64,000 nucleotides of DNA from positions 1 to 64,000 of the forward strand of contig NZ_JAINFL010000015.1 in assembly GCF_022458895.1 (NCBI RefSeq), written 5' to 3'. Each line of letters opens with the position of its first letter. The first letter of the stretch is position 1. Source of the DNA: Roseihalotalea indica (GTDB lineage Bacteria > Bacteroidota > Bacteroidia > Cytophagales > Cyclobacteriaceae). A model generated the notes under the pieces. The model saw only the letters and a program-made list of their open reading frames with translations. It was not told the origin of the DNA and searched no databases. Below are positions 54,774 through 63,957 of this stretch, piece by piece. Position numbers and translations under genes: made by a program.

Positions 54774-55130
54774 ATGATGATCCTCATTGCCGGTCCGTAC
54801 CGTGGCGGTACCAAAGACGACCCCACCCTCATGCAGCAAAACCTGGACAAACTGGAAGCCGTTGCACTCCCCCTCTTCCGTATGGGTCATGTGCCTATGA
54901 TTGGCGAGTGGGTAGCCTTCCCCCTGCTAAAACTGGCGGGCTCACAAAAGCCGGGCGACGAGGTCTGGAATGAAATTCAGTACCCGGTGGCCCACCGCAT
55001 CCTGGAAAAATGTGATGCCGTGCTTCGGCTGGAAGGAGCCTCGACCGGAGCCGATCAGGATGTGCGCATTGCCCAGGAAAGAGGGCTGCCCGTTTATTAC
55101 CGCTTAGAAGATGTGCCCCATGCCGAATAA
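54774..55130 (+). CDS. DUF4406-family protein (2-deoxyribosyltransferase-like fold)
   Basis: 118 residues. [15 protein letters not shown] at the start and [24 protein letters not shown] near the end match DUF4406, related to nucleoside 2-deoxyribosyltransferases. It is likely a small cytoplasmic nucleotide-handling enzyme or binder. It overlaps the nudK start by about 11-20 bp, indicating cotranslation. Confidence 0.83.
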   Translation: MMILIAGPYRGGTKDDPTLMQQNLDKLEAVALPLFRMGHVPMIGEWVAFPLLKLAGSQKPGDEVWNEIQYPVAHRILEKCDAVLRLEGASTGADQDVRIAQERGLPVYYRLEDVPHAE

Positions 55131-55698
55131 AGCCACCATCATCAACACCGAAATCCTGTCGGATAATTGGTATACCCTCAAGAAGGTAACCTACGAGTAC
55201 GTGAAGAACAATGGCACCCGGCAAACCCAGGTACGGGAAGCCTACGACCGGGGCAACGGGGCTACGATCTTGCTGTACAACCCGAAAAAAGGCACTGTCA
55301 TTCTCACCCGGCAATTCCGACTGCCCACCTTTATCAATGGCAACGAAACCGGTATGCTGATTGAAGCCTGCGCCGGACTGCTGGACAATGATAACCCGGA
55401 AGATTGCATCCGCCGGGAGACGGAAGAAGAAACTGGCTACCAGATTTCTTCGGTAAAGAAAGTCTTTGAATCCTATATGTCGCCGGGGTCAGTCACCGAG
55501 ATACTGCACTTCTTCATTGCCGAATATACGGATAGCCAGAAAGTGCACGAAGGGGGTGGCATGGATGAAGAACAGGAGGATATTGAAGTACTGGAACTGC
55601 CAATGGAGCATGCGTATCGCATGATAGAAACCGGCGAGATCAAAGACGCAAAAACCATTATGCTCCTGCAATACCTCCGACTGCAACAGCTGTCGTAA
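55111..55698 (+). CDS. nudK: GDP-mannose hydrolase NudK (Nudix family)
   Basis: 195 residues. Very close in layout to E. coli Nud[56 protein letters not shown], Nudix box [10 protein letters not shown] and FFIAEYTD. It splits GDP-mannose into mannose 1-phosphate and GMP. The first Met is at 55111; a second at 55120 is equally likely to be used. It overlaps the DUF4406 gene. Confidence 0.92.
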   Translation: MCPMPNKATIINTEILSDNWYTLKKVTYEYVKNNGTRQTQVREAYDRGNGATILLYNPKKGTVILTRQFRLPTFINGNETGMLIEACAGLLDNDNPEDCIRRETEEETGYQISSVKKVFESYMSPGSVTEILHFFIAEYTDSQKVHEGGGMDEEQEDIEVLELPMEHAYRMIETGEIKDAKTIMLLQYLRLQQLS

Positions 55699-55790
55699 CT
55701 ATCCATAATCTCATTTACTGTAACTGTTGCTTTTTCCGGGAACGGATGTAACTTGGTAGCTTCGTCTACCCTAGTTACTACCGCTACCTG

Positions 55791-57080
55791 TTGAAAACCG
55801 ATACCAAAATCTCCTGGAAGACTGCCATGGCGCTGGTGATTGCCAATATGATAGGCACGGGCGTTTTTACCAGCCTGGGGTATCAACTGCTAGACGTACA
55901 CAGCACCATCAGTATCATCCTGCTGTGGCTTATCGGGGGTATGCTTGCGCTCTTCGGAGCATTCAGCTTCGCCCAGCTGGGTACGCATTTCAAAGAGTCG
56001 GGCGGTGATTATATTTACCTCTCCCGGGTTTTTCACCCCATTTTGGGCTATCTGACCAGTTGGGCTTCGCTAGTAGTAGGTTTCTCGGCCCCAGTCTCCC
56101 TGGCAGCCATCGCCATGACGCAGTACCTGGCGCCTTTTGGAGTAGAAGGCTCTAACAGTCTGGCCATCGGGATCATCGTACTGGTAGGCCTCATGCACTC
56201 CTTCAGCATTCGCCACAGCGAGCGGTTCCAGAATAGTACCACCATGCTCAAAGTCGCCTTTGTGCTGGTACTCATCGGGGTAGGGCTTGCCTATAGCCCG
56301 GCCGTCCCAACCAATGCCATTGCTTACCAACGTAGCTGGACTGAAGAAATTACGACTTCCGGCTTTGCGGTATCGCTGGTGTATGTCACCTTTGCCTATA
56401 CGGGCTGGAATGCCGCGGCCTATATCGTGGAGGAGATCCGGGACGTACGCCAGAACCTGCCTAAGGCACTTATCGGCGGAACCCTGTTTGTGACTATCGT
56501 GTACGTGCTGCTGCAACTGGTCTTTCTGAAGCACGCCTCATTTGAGCAGTTAGAGGGCAAGGTGGAAGTGGCTACCATTTCTTTTTCCAACCTCTTGGGT
56601 ACCGGCGGCAGTCGCTGGGTGAGCTTCTTTATTGCCGTTCAGCTTATTGCCACCATCAGCGGCTACATCTGGATTGGCTCGCGCGTTACGCACGCTATGG
56701 CGAAAGAACACAGCCTGTGGAAATCACTCCGTCCGCTGAATGCCCTGGGTATTCCGGTACGCACTATCTGGCTACACGTAGCCATCAGCATCATTCTCAC
56801 CCTGACGGGTACCTTTGAACAAATTCTTCTGTATACCGGCTTCATCTTACAGTTGATGGGTACGCTGGCCGTAGCCAGCGTTTTGTTCGTGAAGAAAAGC
56901 TCAACGAGCTACCGCAGCCCGCTTTACCCCTACGCCCAATACATCTTCATTGCCTTCAGCGCGTGGATTCTGATCTACACTCTTTATGACCAACCGGTAG
57001 AAAGCCTGATCGGATTAGGCATCATTGCCATGGGATTGGTTACGTATTTTTTTAATAAGCCGGAAGCTCCTGCTAGATAG
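55791..57080 (+). CDS. APC-superfamily amino acid permease
   Basis: 429 residues with about 12 transmembrane helices. The first helix carries NMIGTGVFTSLGY, the APC substrate/ion motif. The start used is TTG at 55791 (KTDTKISWKTAMALVIAN), because the next ATG lies within the first helix. Specificity unknown. It ends the plus-strand block; an AT-rich gene on the opposite strand follows 43 bp later. Confidence 0.9.
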   Translation: MKTDTKISWKTAMALVIANMIGTGVFTSLGYQLLDVHSTISIILLWLIGGMLALFGAFSFAQLGTHFKESGGDYIYLSRVFHPILGYLTSWASLVVGFSAPVSLAAIAMTQYLAPFGVEGSNSLAIGIIVLVGLMHSFSIRHSERFQNSTTMLKVAFVLVLIGVGLAYSPAVPTNAIAYQRSWTEEITTSGFAVSLVYVTFAYTGWNAAAYIVEEIRDVRQNLPKALIGGTLFVTIVYVLLQLVFLKHASFEQLEGKVEVATISFSNLLGTGGSRWVSFFIAVQLIATISGYIWIGSRVTHAMAKEHSLWKSLRPLNALGIPVRTIWLHVAISIILTLTGTFEQILLYTGFILQLMGTLAVASVLFVKKSSTSYRSPLYPYAQYIFIAFSAWILIYTLYDQPVESLIGLGIIAMGLVTYFFNKPEAPAR

Positions 57081-57123
57081 TTGAAAGCTATTATTCTGAT
57101 CATCGGCCAGATAACTTTATTGT

Positions 57124-57975
57124 TCAGACTATTCTAAACGGTATTTTTGATCTGCTTATTTCTAGATCGTTGTTCCTAATTTTAGAGCTAACAAATTTCT
57201 TCAACCCATCTAAATGTAGATCGCCACAAAAAGGATGAGCCTTTAAGGATTTAACACTACTCTCAAGATTGATTTTCAAAGGGAAAAACTTGACAAAAAC
57301 ACCGTTTTCTGAAACTCTAAACCTTGTAGTGTTTTGTTTACTCTCATCTTCTGATATTATAAGTCGCACTTCTTCTTCTCTTTCATAAGCATGATGTTTA
57401 AATCTAATTTTAAGTTTATAGATCTCATCATTAAATCGCTCAATGATATGGCCTTGCTCATGGTTTAATTCATGGTATTTAGGTTCATCATTTAATTGTT
57501 TTGCTTTGTTTTTTTCTTCTTCCCATGCTAGAAAAGTATCATATTGCTCTTCAAAACTTAGAAGAAAATTGGTTATGGCTTTTATTTGTTCAGATTTATT
57601 ATACTCCAACTTTACATTTTGAATTACAATGTTTTCGTTTTCATTTGCTTCAATTATTTTATCAATATCCAGGCCTATATTATATCCATTACCTTTAGCA
57701 TAGTAATTCCACATTGATAAGGAGTCTTGGTTTTTACTAAATGACAAAATAAATATGTCAAAGGGATTAACAATGCTTCCTTGATATGATTCACTGTAAA
57801 GAGTTTCATAAATATTTTTACATTTAGTTGAGTTGGCAAATGTATCTTTTAGAAGCTCCTTAAAATAAGACTCTTCAGAAGGGTCATTTAAAAAATTGAT
57901 ATTTGAACAGAATAACTCACTCTTATCAAAGATTCCGAAAACTCCTTGACCAGTCGTATAATGGTATAAAATCAT
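57124..57975 (-). CDS. DUF2971-family protein, AT-rich
   Basis: 283 residues. It begins MILYHYTTGQGVFGIFDKSELFCSNINFLNDPSE, then SFSKNQDSLSMWNYYAKGNGYNIGLDI, the hallmark of DUF2971. Function is not established. Codon use is strongly A/T-rich compared with every neighbour, which suggests recent transfer. It is convergent with the permease gene and adjacent to the decayed frame at 58.1-58.5 kb. Confidence 0.82.
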   Translation of the reverse strand: MILYHYTTGQGVFGIFDKSELFCSNINFLNDPSEESYFKELLKDTFANSTKCKNIYETLYSESYQGSIVNPFDIFILSFSKNQDSLSMWNYYAKGNGYNIGLDIDKIIEANENENIVIQNVKLEYNKSEQIKAITNFLLSFEEQYDTFLAWEEEKNKAKQLNDEPKYHELNHEQGHIIERFNDEIYKLKIRFKHHAYEREEEVRLIISEDESKQNTTRFRVSENGVFVKFFPLKINLESSVKSLKAHPFCGDLHLDGLKKFVSSKIRNNDLEISRSKIPFRIV

Positions 57976-58107
57976 CGCTTAAAGTATTTTGAATGGCCCT
58001 TGAAAAATATGGTTATCTTCATTATATGTATTTTATCTGAGATAAGTCAAGGTAGAAATCAATGTGTTTGAAAAGATTGCTTAATTTAAGCACTTTCAAG
58101 ATGAAGA

Positions 58108-58514
58108 TTAGCCATCTATATATGGTTTTATGAAGCTAAGTACATAAGAAGCTTGTTCAACCAGCTAAGCCAACCGCGCCTCATAGTACTATGTCTCCCC
58201 TTCAATGAGGTGATTATACTTCCGAGACACGATGTTATCGAGGCAACCTGATAGATGAGTGGCCCGTTTCTGATCGTTTTCCGGACGTTCTGAGGAATTA
58301 TCCTTCTTAAAATCGCCCTTTGGGGCACTCTGGATAGAAGTGATAAGGTCTCATTGCGGCCTGCTGAGCGGTTATTACTATTCCGGTCTCCATAGATGAA
58401 TATCTCTTTGGTGGGATGATGTTGATACGTCTCAATAATTTGATAGCACAGCGCATCTACCAGATCAGTTTCCGCTCTACCAGCCTTAGGTTTAAACCCC
58501 AGGTTGATTGTCAA
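58108..58514 (-). pseudogene. Decayed coding remnant, possibly phage terminase-like
   Basis: An open frame starting with TTG (58514, overlapping the alkB stop by 4 bp) reads KAGRAETDLVDALCYQII and KEIFIYGDRNSNNRSA, which resembles a terminase nuclease region by eye. After about 60 codons it turns into unlikely sequence, while a different frame then reads HLSGCLDNIVSRKYNHLIEG, then a stop, YYEARLA, a stop, and LVEQASYVLSFIKPYIDG before a final stop at 58108-58110. That pattern fits a frameshifted gene with two internal stops. The terminase label is weak. Confidence 0.35.
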
Positions 58515-59131
58515 CCAACCATTTGCCGGAAAGTGAGATTGACGCGAGGCGTGGTGATCTTCTTGGTTTTCGGTAGTTGGTGTTGCCAGTAGGTTTGGGT
58601 GGTATCTTTCATCTCCAGCAGGCTACCGTGCTCCAGCATCAGCGATACGGTTTCTCTGGTGTCCCGGTGGCGCAATGAAAACTTACGCTCCGCTCCCAGA
58701 CTCAACGATGCGATAGAAGAGTTTTCTTCCAGGTCCTTCTCATCATCGCTATGCCAGCCCATTCCTTCATCGCCCCGGTGATACAGGTTGAGCAGGCAGG
58801 AATTGAATTGTTCCCCGGTATTTTGCTCGATAAGTTTCTTTAGCTCCAATAGCTCGGGAGTCCAGGGTAGCGCCTGTTTGGTGGTTTTAGAATAGGTGTA
58901 GGCAAAGGGCTGGTCCCCGTACCAGGCTACCTTTCGTTTGGTGATAATACGTCGGCCAAACATAATGGCTTCATCCTGCTTCCAGGCAATAGTATTTAGC
59001 AACTGCTGTAAGTATTGATCGGCTTCGTTTTGCGCGAGTATCTTACCGTAATAGTAGACCTTGCCATCCTGCGGCAGCAGATTAGTTTCTGTATAATGAT
59101 GATTAAATAATTCCATGTTTCCAGTTTTCAT
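58511..59131 (-). CDS. alkB: AlkB-family alpha-ketoglutarate-dependent DNA dioxygenase
   Basis: 206 residues. Fe(II) ligands in GMGWHSDDEKD (His-x-Asp) and the distal His in TYWQHQLP; the 2-oxoglutarate arginine is in PRVNLTFR. It directly reverses 1-methyladenine and 3-methylcytosine damage. The start may be 59131 or the ATG at 59116 (MELFNHHY); both overlap the upstream Ada-type gene. Part of an alkylation-repair cluster. Confidence 0.92.
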   Translation of the reverse strand: MKTGNMELFNHHYTETNLLPQDGKVYYYGKILAQNEADQYLQQLLNTIAWKQDEAIMFGRRIITKRKVAWYGDQPFAYTYSKTTKQALPWTPELLELKKLIEQNTGEQFNSCLLNLYHRGDEGMGWHSDDEKDLEENSSIASLSLGAERKFSLRHRDTRETVSLMLEHGSLLEMKDTTQTYWQHQLPKTKKITTPRVNLTFRQMVG

Positions 59132-59348
59132 AAGCTTTTTTCATACAATGCCCACACGGCCGATAACCCTCCGCCAATGCTTCTGGTTCGTTGATAAAAA
59201 ACACCCGATTCTCTTTTTTCATCCGCTTTCCCGAAGCACAACGCAACGTCCCGTAAATCTTCAACCGGCTGTTCCCCGCCAAGCGCAGCGTACCCTCTTT
59301 AATTTGCCGATGTAATTCTCGCCGACTGATTTCCATATGGCGAACCAT
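59103..59348 (-). CDS. Stand-alone Ada-type metal-binding domain protein
   Basis: 81 residues corresponding to the N-terminal domain of Ada only. KIYGTLRCASGKRMKKENRVFF and GYRPCGHC are the recognisable parts: Cys37, Cys65 and Cys68 occupy three ligand positions, while position 41, where E. coli Ada has the second Cys of a Cys-x3-Cys pair, is a Lys. Zinc binding with three cysteines is therefore uncertain. It overlaps alkB by 14-29 bp and follows the AraC-methyltransferase gene on the same strand. Confidence 0.85.
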   Translation of the reverse strand: MVRHMEISRRELHRQIKEGTLRLAGNSRLKIYGTLRCASGKRMKKENRVFFINEPEALAEGYRPCGHCMKKAYENWKHGII

Positions 59349-59569
59349 GTTTTCTTATGGTAAAAGTATTTAAACGAAGGTCGTTATAATATAAGCTTAC
59401 CACCCTACTATACTCAGAGTCCTCTTCAAGTGACTCTGAGTAGGCAAAAGAGTCCTTTTCGAGGCCCGAAGCCCGGTGACTCTGAGCAGTCAACAATTTA
59501 GCAATCAGCCATTTAACCGGGCGCCGGGCGCAATCTAACAATAAAATAATTTAACAATCAGCAACTCAA

Positions 59570-60439
59570 TCATCCCACCGAACTCTTCGCTCCTTCCCAG
59601 CCGATCATGGCGGTCTTTCGCAAAGGCCCCCAATGGTAGCCACCCAACTGCCCGCTGGCCTGAATCACCCGGTGGCAGGGAATCAGAAAGGCAACCGGGT
59701 TGCTGCCTACGGCGGAACCTACTGCACGAGAGGCTTTTGCATTGCCGATCTTTTGAGCAATCGTTCCGTAGGTGGAAAACCGCCCCATCGGAATTTGTAG
59801 CAAGGCTTCCCATACTTTCAGTTGAAACTTCGTTCCCTTCAGGTGCAGCTTGATCTGGGGTAGCTTCTGCCAGTCATGGGTAAAGATGAATAGCGCATCC
59901 TGCTGAACCATATCCAGTTTTTGCTGGAAGGTGGCATTAGGAAACTGGCGTTGCAGTTCGGTAAAAGCCTGTTGTTCAGCATCCGAAAAAGCCAGATGAC
60001 AGATACCTTTGGATGTAGAAGCCACCAGTACATTACCAAACGGACTTTCGGCAAAGCTGTAGTTGATCATTAGATTTTGTCCGCCATTCTTATACTCCGC
60101 CGGGGTCATTCCCTCAATGTTCACAAATAAATCGTGCAGACGACTGCTGCCGGACAATCCGGTTTCGTAGGCCGTTTCTACCAATGTGCTCTGATCTTCT
60201 TTCAGTAGCTTTTTGGCGTGCCCGAGGCTGATGTACTGGAGAAACTTCTTAGGGCTGGTTCCGGCCCATTCGGTGAATAAGCGCTGAAAATGGAAGGGAC
60301 TGACGTGAATTTTATCCGCTACCTCTTCCAGGCTGGGTTGCGATTTATAATTGTGTTGAATGTACTCGATGGCTTCGGCCACTCGATTGAAATTGATTGA
60401 ATCCTGGGTATTCATTCCTTTTTTCATTGTTGATGACAT
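59570..60439 (-). CDS. AraC-type regulator fused to O6-alkylguanine-DNA methyltransferase (Ada-like, no N-terminal Ada domain)
   Basis: 289 residues. Residues 15-115 form the AraC helix-turn-helix (EEVADKIHVSPFHFQRLFTEW); 125-289 form the methyltransferase with the acceptor cysteine Cys255 in FLIPCHRVIQ. The zinc-sensing N-terminal third of Ada is missing and lies in a separate downstream gene. It is expected to repair O6-methylguanine and regulate this cluster. Between it and the next gene are 221 bp with a short repeated GTGACTCTGAG motif. Confidence 0.93.
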   Translation of the reverse strand: MSSTMKKGMNTQDSINFNRVAEAIEYIQHNYKSQPSLEEVADKIHVSPFHFQRLFTEWAGTSPKKFLQYISLGHAKKLLKEDQSTLVETAYETGLSGSSRLHDLFVNIEGMTPAEYKNGGQNLMINYSFAESPFGNVLVASTSKGICHLAFSDAEQQAFTELQRQFPNATFQQKLDMVQQDALFIFTHDWQKLPQIKLHLKGTKFQLKVWEALLQIPMGRFSTYGTIAQKIGNAKASRAVGSAVGSNPVAFLIPCHRVIQASGQLGGYHWGPLRKTAMIGWEGAKSSVG

Positions 60440-60598
60440 TTCAAAAGTAGAAATGAAGGGGCTGCGCTAACACCCGAAAATTGCTATTCTTACACATACA
60501 GGAAGAGTAACCTTGATGCCGAATTCATCTTTAAAACCATAGATCATATTTGACCTTCACCCTTAAGCATCATAAATATTCGTTATACAATCTCTTAC

Positions 60599-60729
60599 CC
60601 TCAAGCCGGGTAGGCTCATACCGCGCCACGTCGGCTTTTTTCATCGATAAAAAAGTATGCAAAAAATCTAGGAAATCTTGAAACCGCTCCGGCGGCCCGG
60701 TCGCTGCGCTCAGACAACAAGCTTTCCCA
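60599..60729. repeat. Interspersed repeat, copy B
   Basis: Shares the blocks of copy A (9370-9470): CCTCAAGCCGG, a T-run/CATCGAT/A-run palindrome, AAAATCTAGGAAATCTTG and the terminal CAAGCTTTCCC. It carries two additional GC-rich segments, one after AGGCT and one after CTTGAAAC. Same orientation as copy A. Confidence 0.75.
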
Positions 60730-60841
60730 ATATATAGAGCAAACTCATAAAACAAATGTAGCATCCATTGTATTATTCTCCTTCCTTCTCTAATTTATCC
60801 CCCCATTCTACTCCGGATATATACTTTGTCGCAATAAAATA

Positions 60842-60866
60842 TCAGGCAGTGGCTGATGCCGCCTGA
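60842..60866. other. GC-rich hairpin followed by TTTT
   Basis: TCAGGC pairs with GCCTGA around an inner GGC/GCC with a TGAT loop, then TTTT. It looks like a terminator but no plus-strand gene ends here, so it may be a repeat or a relic. Low weight. Confidence 0.35.
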
Positions 60867-60996
60867 TTTTAAGTAAGTTACTATGATGAATAAAATGACG
60901 AGCAGGCCCTGAGCCTTCTACATTCCTTATCCCCACCCTTTTGTAAGCCTCCAGAAATTAATTCTCACACTACTTAAACCCTAACCATCCAACATA

Positions 60997-63804
60997 ATGA
61001 TCAATGCTCTCTTGAAGCCATTACGGGCAACAATCTCCGTAATGCTGGCTTTCCTTACCTTTTCACCTACATTACGTGCTCAGCAAATTGATGAAACGTA
61101 CAACGAGAAAATCCGGGAATACACGACTGACACCCGCTTTCTTCCCAACTCAGTGCTAAATCTTGTAGATGATCCGAACGTACCCTCACCGCTCAAGCAT
61201 TTCGGTGAGATTATCGGAGCTCCCGGGGTTATGCACCGCACCGAGGAAATTTACGACTACTATGCCACTCTGGCCGAAGCCTCTCCATTTCTGCAAATGG
61301 AACAGGTAGGTACCACCGAAGAAGGCAGACCCATCCAGCTAGTAATTATTGGCAATGAGGATGCCATGAACCGGTTGGATCATTACAAAAGCCAACTAGC
61401 ATTGTTAGCCGATCCCCGAAAAGTAGAAGCCAGCGATGTGGAAGGCATTATTGAGGATTCAAAGCCGGTATTTTATCTGAATGGCGGCCTACACTCCCCG
61501 GAAATGGGTTCGCCCGAAGTGCTAATGGAGCTATCTTACCGATTAATTACCAGTGAGTCGGCCGATATGAAAAATATTCTGGATAACGTGATCGTCATCA
61601 TCAACCCGGCGGCGGAACCCGATGGGCGTGATAAGCAGGTAGACTGGTACTACCGCTACACCAAAGACCGGGAAGAGTACGACGATGGCTTTCCCCGTTC
61701 TTCTCCGTACTGGGGTAAATACATTTACCACGACAACAACCGGGATGGCTTGCAGGTATCGCAGGAGCTTACCAAAGCGATTTTTAACATTTACTACGAA
61801 TGGCATCCGACTGAAATGCTCGACCTGCACGAATCCGTACCGCTGATCTACATGTCGACCGGAACGGGCCCCTATAACGAAACTATTGACCCGATTACCG
61901 TGGGGGAATGGCAGGTACAGGCGAATCACGATGTGACTACGCTGGCCACGCAGGGCTTGCCGGGTGCTTTTACCTGGGCCTTCTACGACGGATGGTGGCC
62001 AGGCTACGCGATCTGGGTGGCGAACAACCATAATTCGGTAGGCCGCTTCTACGAAACCTTCGGCAACGCCGGAGCTACTACCTACCTGCGCGACATCTCC
62101 GAGCAAAAATACGCCGGTGACCTGGTGACCAGCCGGGAATGGTACCGTCCTGATCCGGCCACCGGAAAAGTACTTTGGTCTTCCCGGAACAACGTCAATT
62201 ACATGGAAGCGGCAGTGATTGGTGCTTTGACGTATGCGGCTAACAATGGTACCCAGATGTTGCAAAACTTCTATCAGAAGGGAGTGAACAGTATCCAAAA
62301 AGGTAAGGAAGAAACGCCTAAGCTGTTCTCCATTCCTAAAGATCAGCACGACCCGGCCATGACCGCCTATCTGGTGAATCAGCTTCGAGCGCAGCAGATT
62401 GAAGTGCACCGTGCCGAAAGCGGTGAAAATGAAGGCGACTACGTGGTGATGCTGGACCAGCCTTACCGGAACTTGGCTGTTTCTTTACTAACCAAACAGA
62501 ATTATCCCGCCGAAGCTAAATTCCCCCCTTACGATGATATTGCCTGGACGCTGGGATTGCTCTATGGAGTGGATGTTAATGCTGAGGATACGGTCAAGTA
62601 CTCGTCATCGGACCTGAAACTGGTAGAAGAAGATGTAACCTATACGGGTACGCTGGAAGGCGAAGGCAACACTTACATGCTGGATTATCAGGCGCAAAAC
62701 ACCGTGTTACCGGCTATGTACTGGCTTAAATCACAGAATAAAAAGGCTAGCATGGTGGTGCTGGATACGGCCAGCGTACTGGAAGGAGACACCCTCGCTG
62801 CCGGAGCCATCCTCTTCCAGGGCATGACAGCGCAGCAAGCCCAATCGTTAAATACAGATTTCGGATTAGATTTACGAGCAACCGGCACGGCACCGTCGGT
62901 AGAAAAACAGCACGAAGTCAGCCTGCCCCGGGTGGCTATTTACCATACCTGGTTCAGCACGCAGGATGAAGGCTGGTCGAGATATACTTTTGAGCAACGC
63001 GGCATTCCCTACACAAATATTGATAAGGATGACCTGAAAGCAGGAGGTTTACGCAAGAAGTTTGATGTCATTCTGATTCCTCGCATCCGGGGCGGAGCCA
63101 GCGATTTTATTCAGGGTATTGAGTCAAAATTTGGCCCCATGCCTTTCACCAAAACCGATGAGTTCCCCTCCCATGGCGCACCCGATGCTACTGAAGACAT
63201 GACCGGCGGACCGGGATTTGCCGGAATGGCCGAGCTAAAGAAGTTTACCGAAGAGGGCGGGGTGCTGGTCACGCTGGATAATTCCACCACGCCTATCGCC
63301 GAATCCGGTATCGCCCGGGAACTGGAACCGTACTCCGCCAGCGGCCTCTTTCACCCCGGCTCCGTCGTACAGGTCAAAGCCCGCCAGCCGAATAACCCCG
63401 TTCTTTACGGTTATCCGGAGTATTTCCATGTGTTCCGGGGTAACGGACCGCTGTTTCAGGTAGAAAAGTACAACCGGGATATGATGCTGCTGCAATACGG
63501 CACTAAACCACTTAAGGATGAGGAAGAGTTCAAAGGCGAGATTATGGGGATGCCCAAAGAAGAAGCTACCAGCGAGGAAACGGAAGAAAAAGAAAAGGAG
63601 AAGAAGGATATGCCCTATGTACTTTCCGGCATGGTAAGAAATGAAAATACCATCATTGGACAGGGTAGTATTTTCAAGGTACCCGTCGGCTCAGGCTGCG
63701 TCATCGCTTTTACGTTTGACCCCTTGCACCGCTACCTCAATCACCATGATGCTCCGTTGGTGTGGAATGTGTTGATGAACTGGGATCATTTGAGTGCTGA
63801 GTAA
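60997..63804 (+). CDS. Exported M14-family zinc carboxypeptidase
   Basis: 935 residues with a signal peptide (to about residue 29, TLRAQ). Catalytic zinc site His166-x-x-Glu169 in GGLHSPEMGSPEV, NPAAEPDGR as the substrate-binding loop and LDLHES with the third zinc ligand. The C-terminal half (about 600-935) is a beta-rich, GATase-like region (FDVILIPRIRGGASDFI) and a lysine/glutamate-rich linker (EKEKEKKD). It should act on peptides outside the cytoplasm. A hairpin terminator follows directly. Confidence 0.93.
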   Translation: MINALLKPLRATISVMLAFLTFSPTLRAQQIDETYNEKIREYTTDTRFLPNSVLNLVDDPNVPSPLKHFGEIIGAPGVMHRTEEIYDYYATLAEASPFLQMEQVGTTEEGRPIQLVIIGNEDAMNRLDHYKSQLALLADPRKVEASDVEGIIEDSKPVFYLNGGLHSPEMGSPEVLMELSYRLITSESADMKNILDNVIVIINPAAEPDGRDKQVDWYYRYTKDREEYDDGFPRSSPYWGKYIYHDNNRDGLQVSQELTKAIFNIYYEWHPTEMLDLHESVPLIYMSTGTGPYNETIDPITVGEWQVQANHDVTTLATQGLPGAFTWAFYDGWWPGYAIWVANNHNSVGRFYETFGNAGATTYLRDISEQKYAGDLVTSREWYRPDPATGKVLWSSRNNVNYMEAAVIGALTYAANNGTQMLQNFYQKGVNSIQKGKEETPKLFSIPKDQHDPAMTAYLVNQLRAQQIEVHRAESGENEGDYVVMLDQPYRNLAVSLLTKQNYPAEAKFPPYDDIAWTLGLLYGVDVNAEDTVKYSSSDLKLVEEDVTYTGTLEGEGNTYMLDYQAQNTVLPAMYWLKSQNKKASMVVLDTASVLEGDTLAAGAILFQGMTAQQAQSLNTDFGLDLRATGTAPSVEKQHEVSLPRVAIYHTWFSTQDEGWSRYTFEQRGIPYTNIDKDDLKAGGLRKKFDVILIPRIRGGASDFIQGIESKFGPMPFTKTDEFPSHGAPDATEDMTGGPGFAGMAELKKFTEEGGVLVTLDNSTTPIAESGIARELEPYSASGLFHPGSVVQVKARQPNNPVLYGYPEYFHVFRGNGPLFQVEKYNRDMMLLQYGTKPLKDEEEFKGEIMGMPKEEATSEETEEKEKEKKDMPYVLSGMVRNENTIIGQGSIFKVPVGSGCVIAFTFDPLHRYLNHHDAPLVWNVLMNWDHLSAE

Positions 63805-63821
63805 ATACTTTTTAGATAGAA

Positions 63822-63863
63822 GGGAAGATTACCAACGTTCAATCTGGTAATCTTTCCTTTTTT
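63822..63863 (+). terminator. Rho-independent terminator of the M14 gene
   Basis: GGGAAGATTACCA pairs with TGGTAATCTTTCC (one bulge) around a 10-base loop, followed by a run of T. It begins 18 bp after the stop codon. Confidence 0.9.
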
Positions 63864-63881
63864 ACAAAATACCTATCCCTC

Positions 63882-63957
63882 GCGCGCGTTTGTAACGCGT
63901 GCATTTTCGGAAAGTATGATATGTAAAGAGCAGAAGTCACGCGTTGAAAACGCGCGC
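63882..63957. repeat. REP-like inverted repeat
   Basis: GCGCGCGTTTGTAACGCGTG at 63882-63901 and its near-inverse CACGCGTTGAAAACGCGCGC at 63938-63957 match at 18 of 20 positions, around a 36-base centre. Such GCGCG-rich paired arms resemble repetitive extragenic palindromes mobilised by IS200-like (RAYT) transposases. No transposase is in the window. Confidence 0.7.

Larger units (their letters stand above)
60440..60996. other. 557-bp intergenic region with interspersed repeat and hairpin
   Basis: It lies between the divergent Ada-like (minus) and M14 (plus) genes and should contain both promoters. Contains the interspersed repeat copy B (60599-60729) and a hairpin (60842-60866). A 64-codon minus-strand frame at 60570-60764 coincides with the repeat and is not a gene. 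Confidence 0.6.

Noticed and set aside
60570..60764. 64-codon minus-strand frame
   Set aside because: Lies over repeat copy B; similarity to the 9.4 kb frame reflects the shared repeat, not a protein.
61543..62409. 288-codon minus-strand open frame
   Set aside because: Antisense to the M14 peptidase; composition reflects the codon bias of the real gene.
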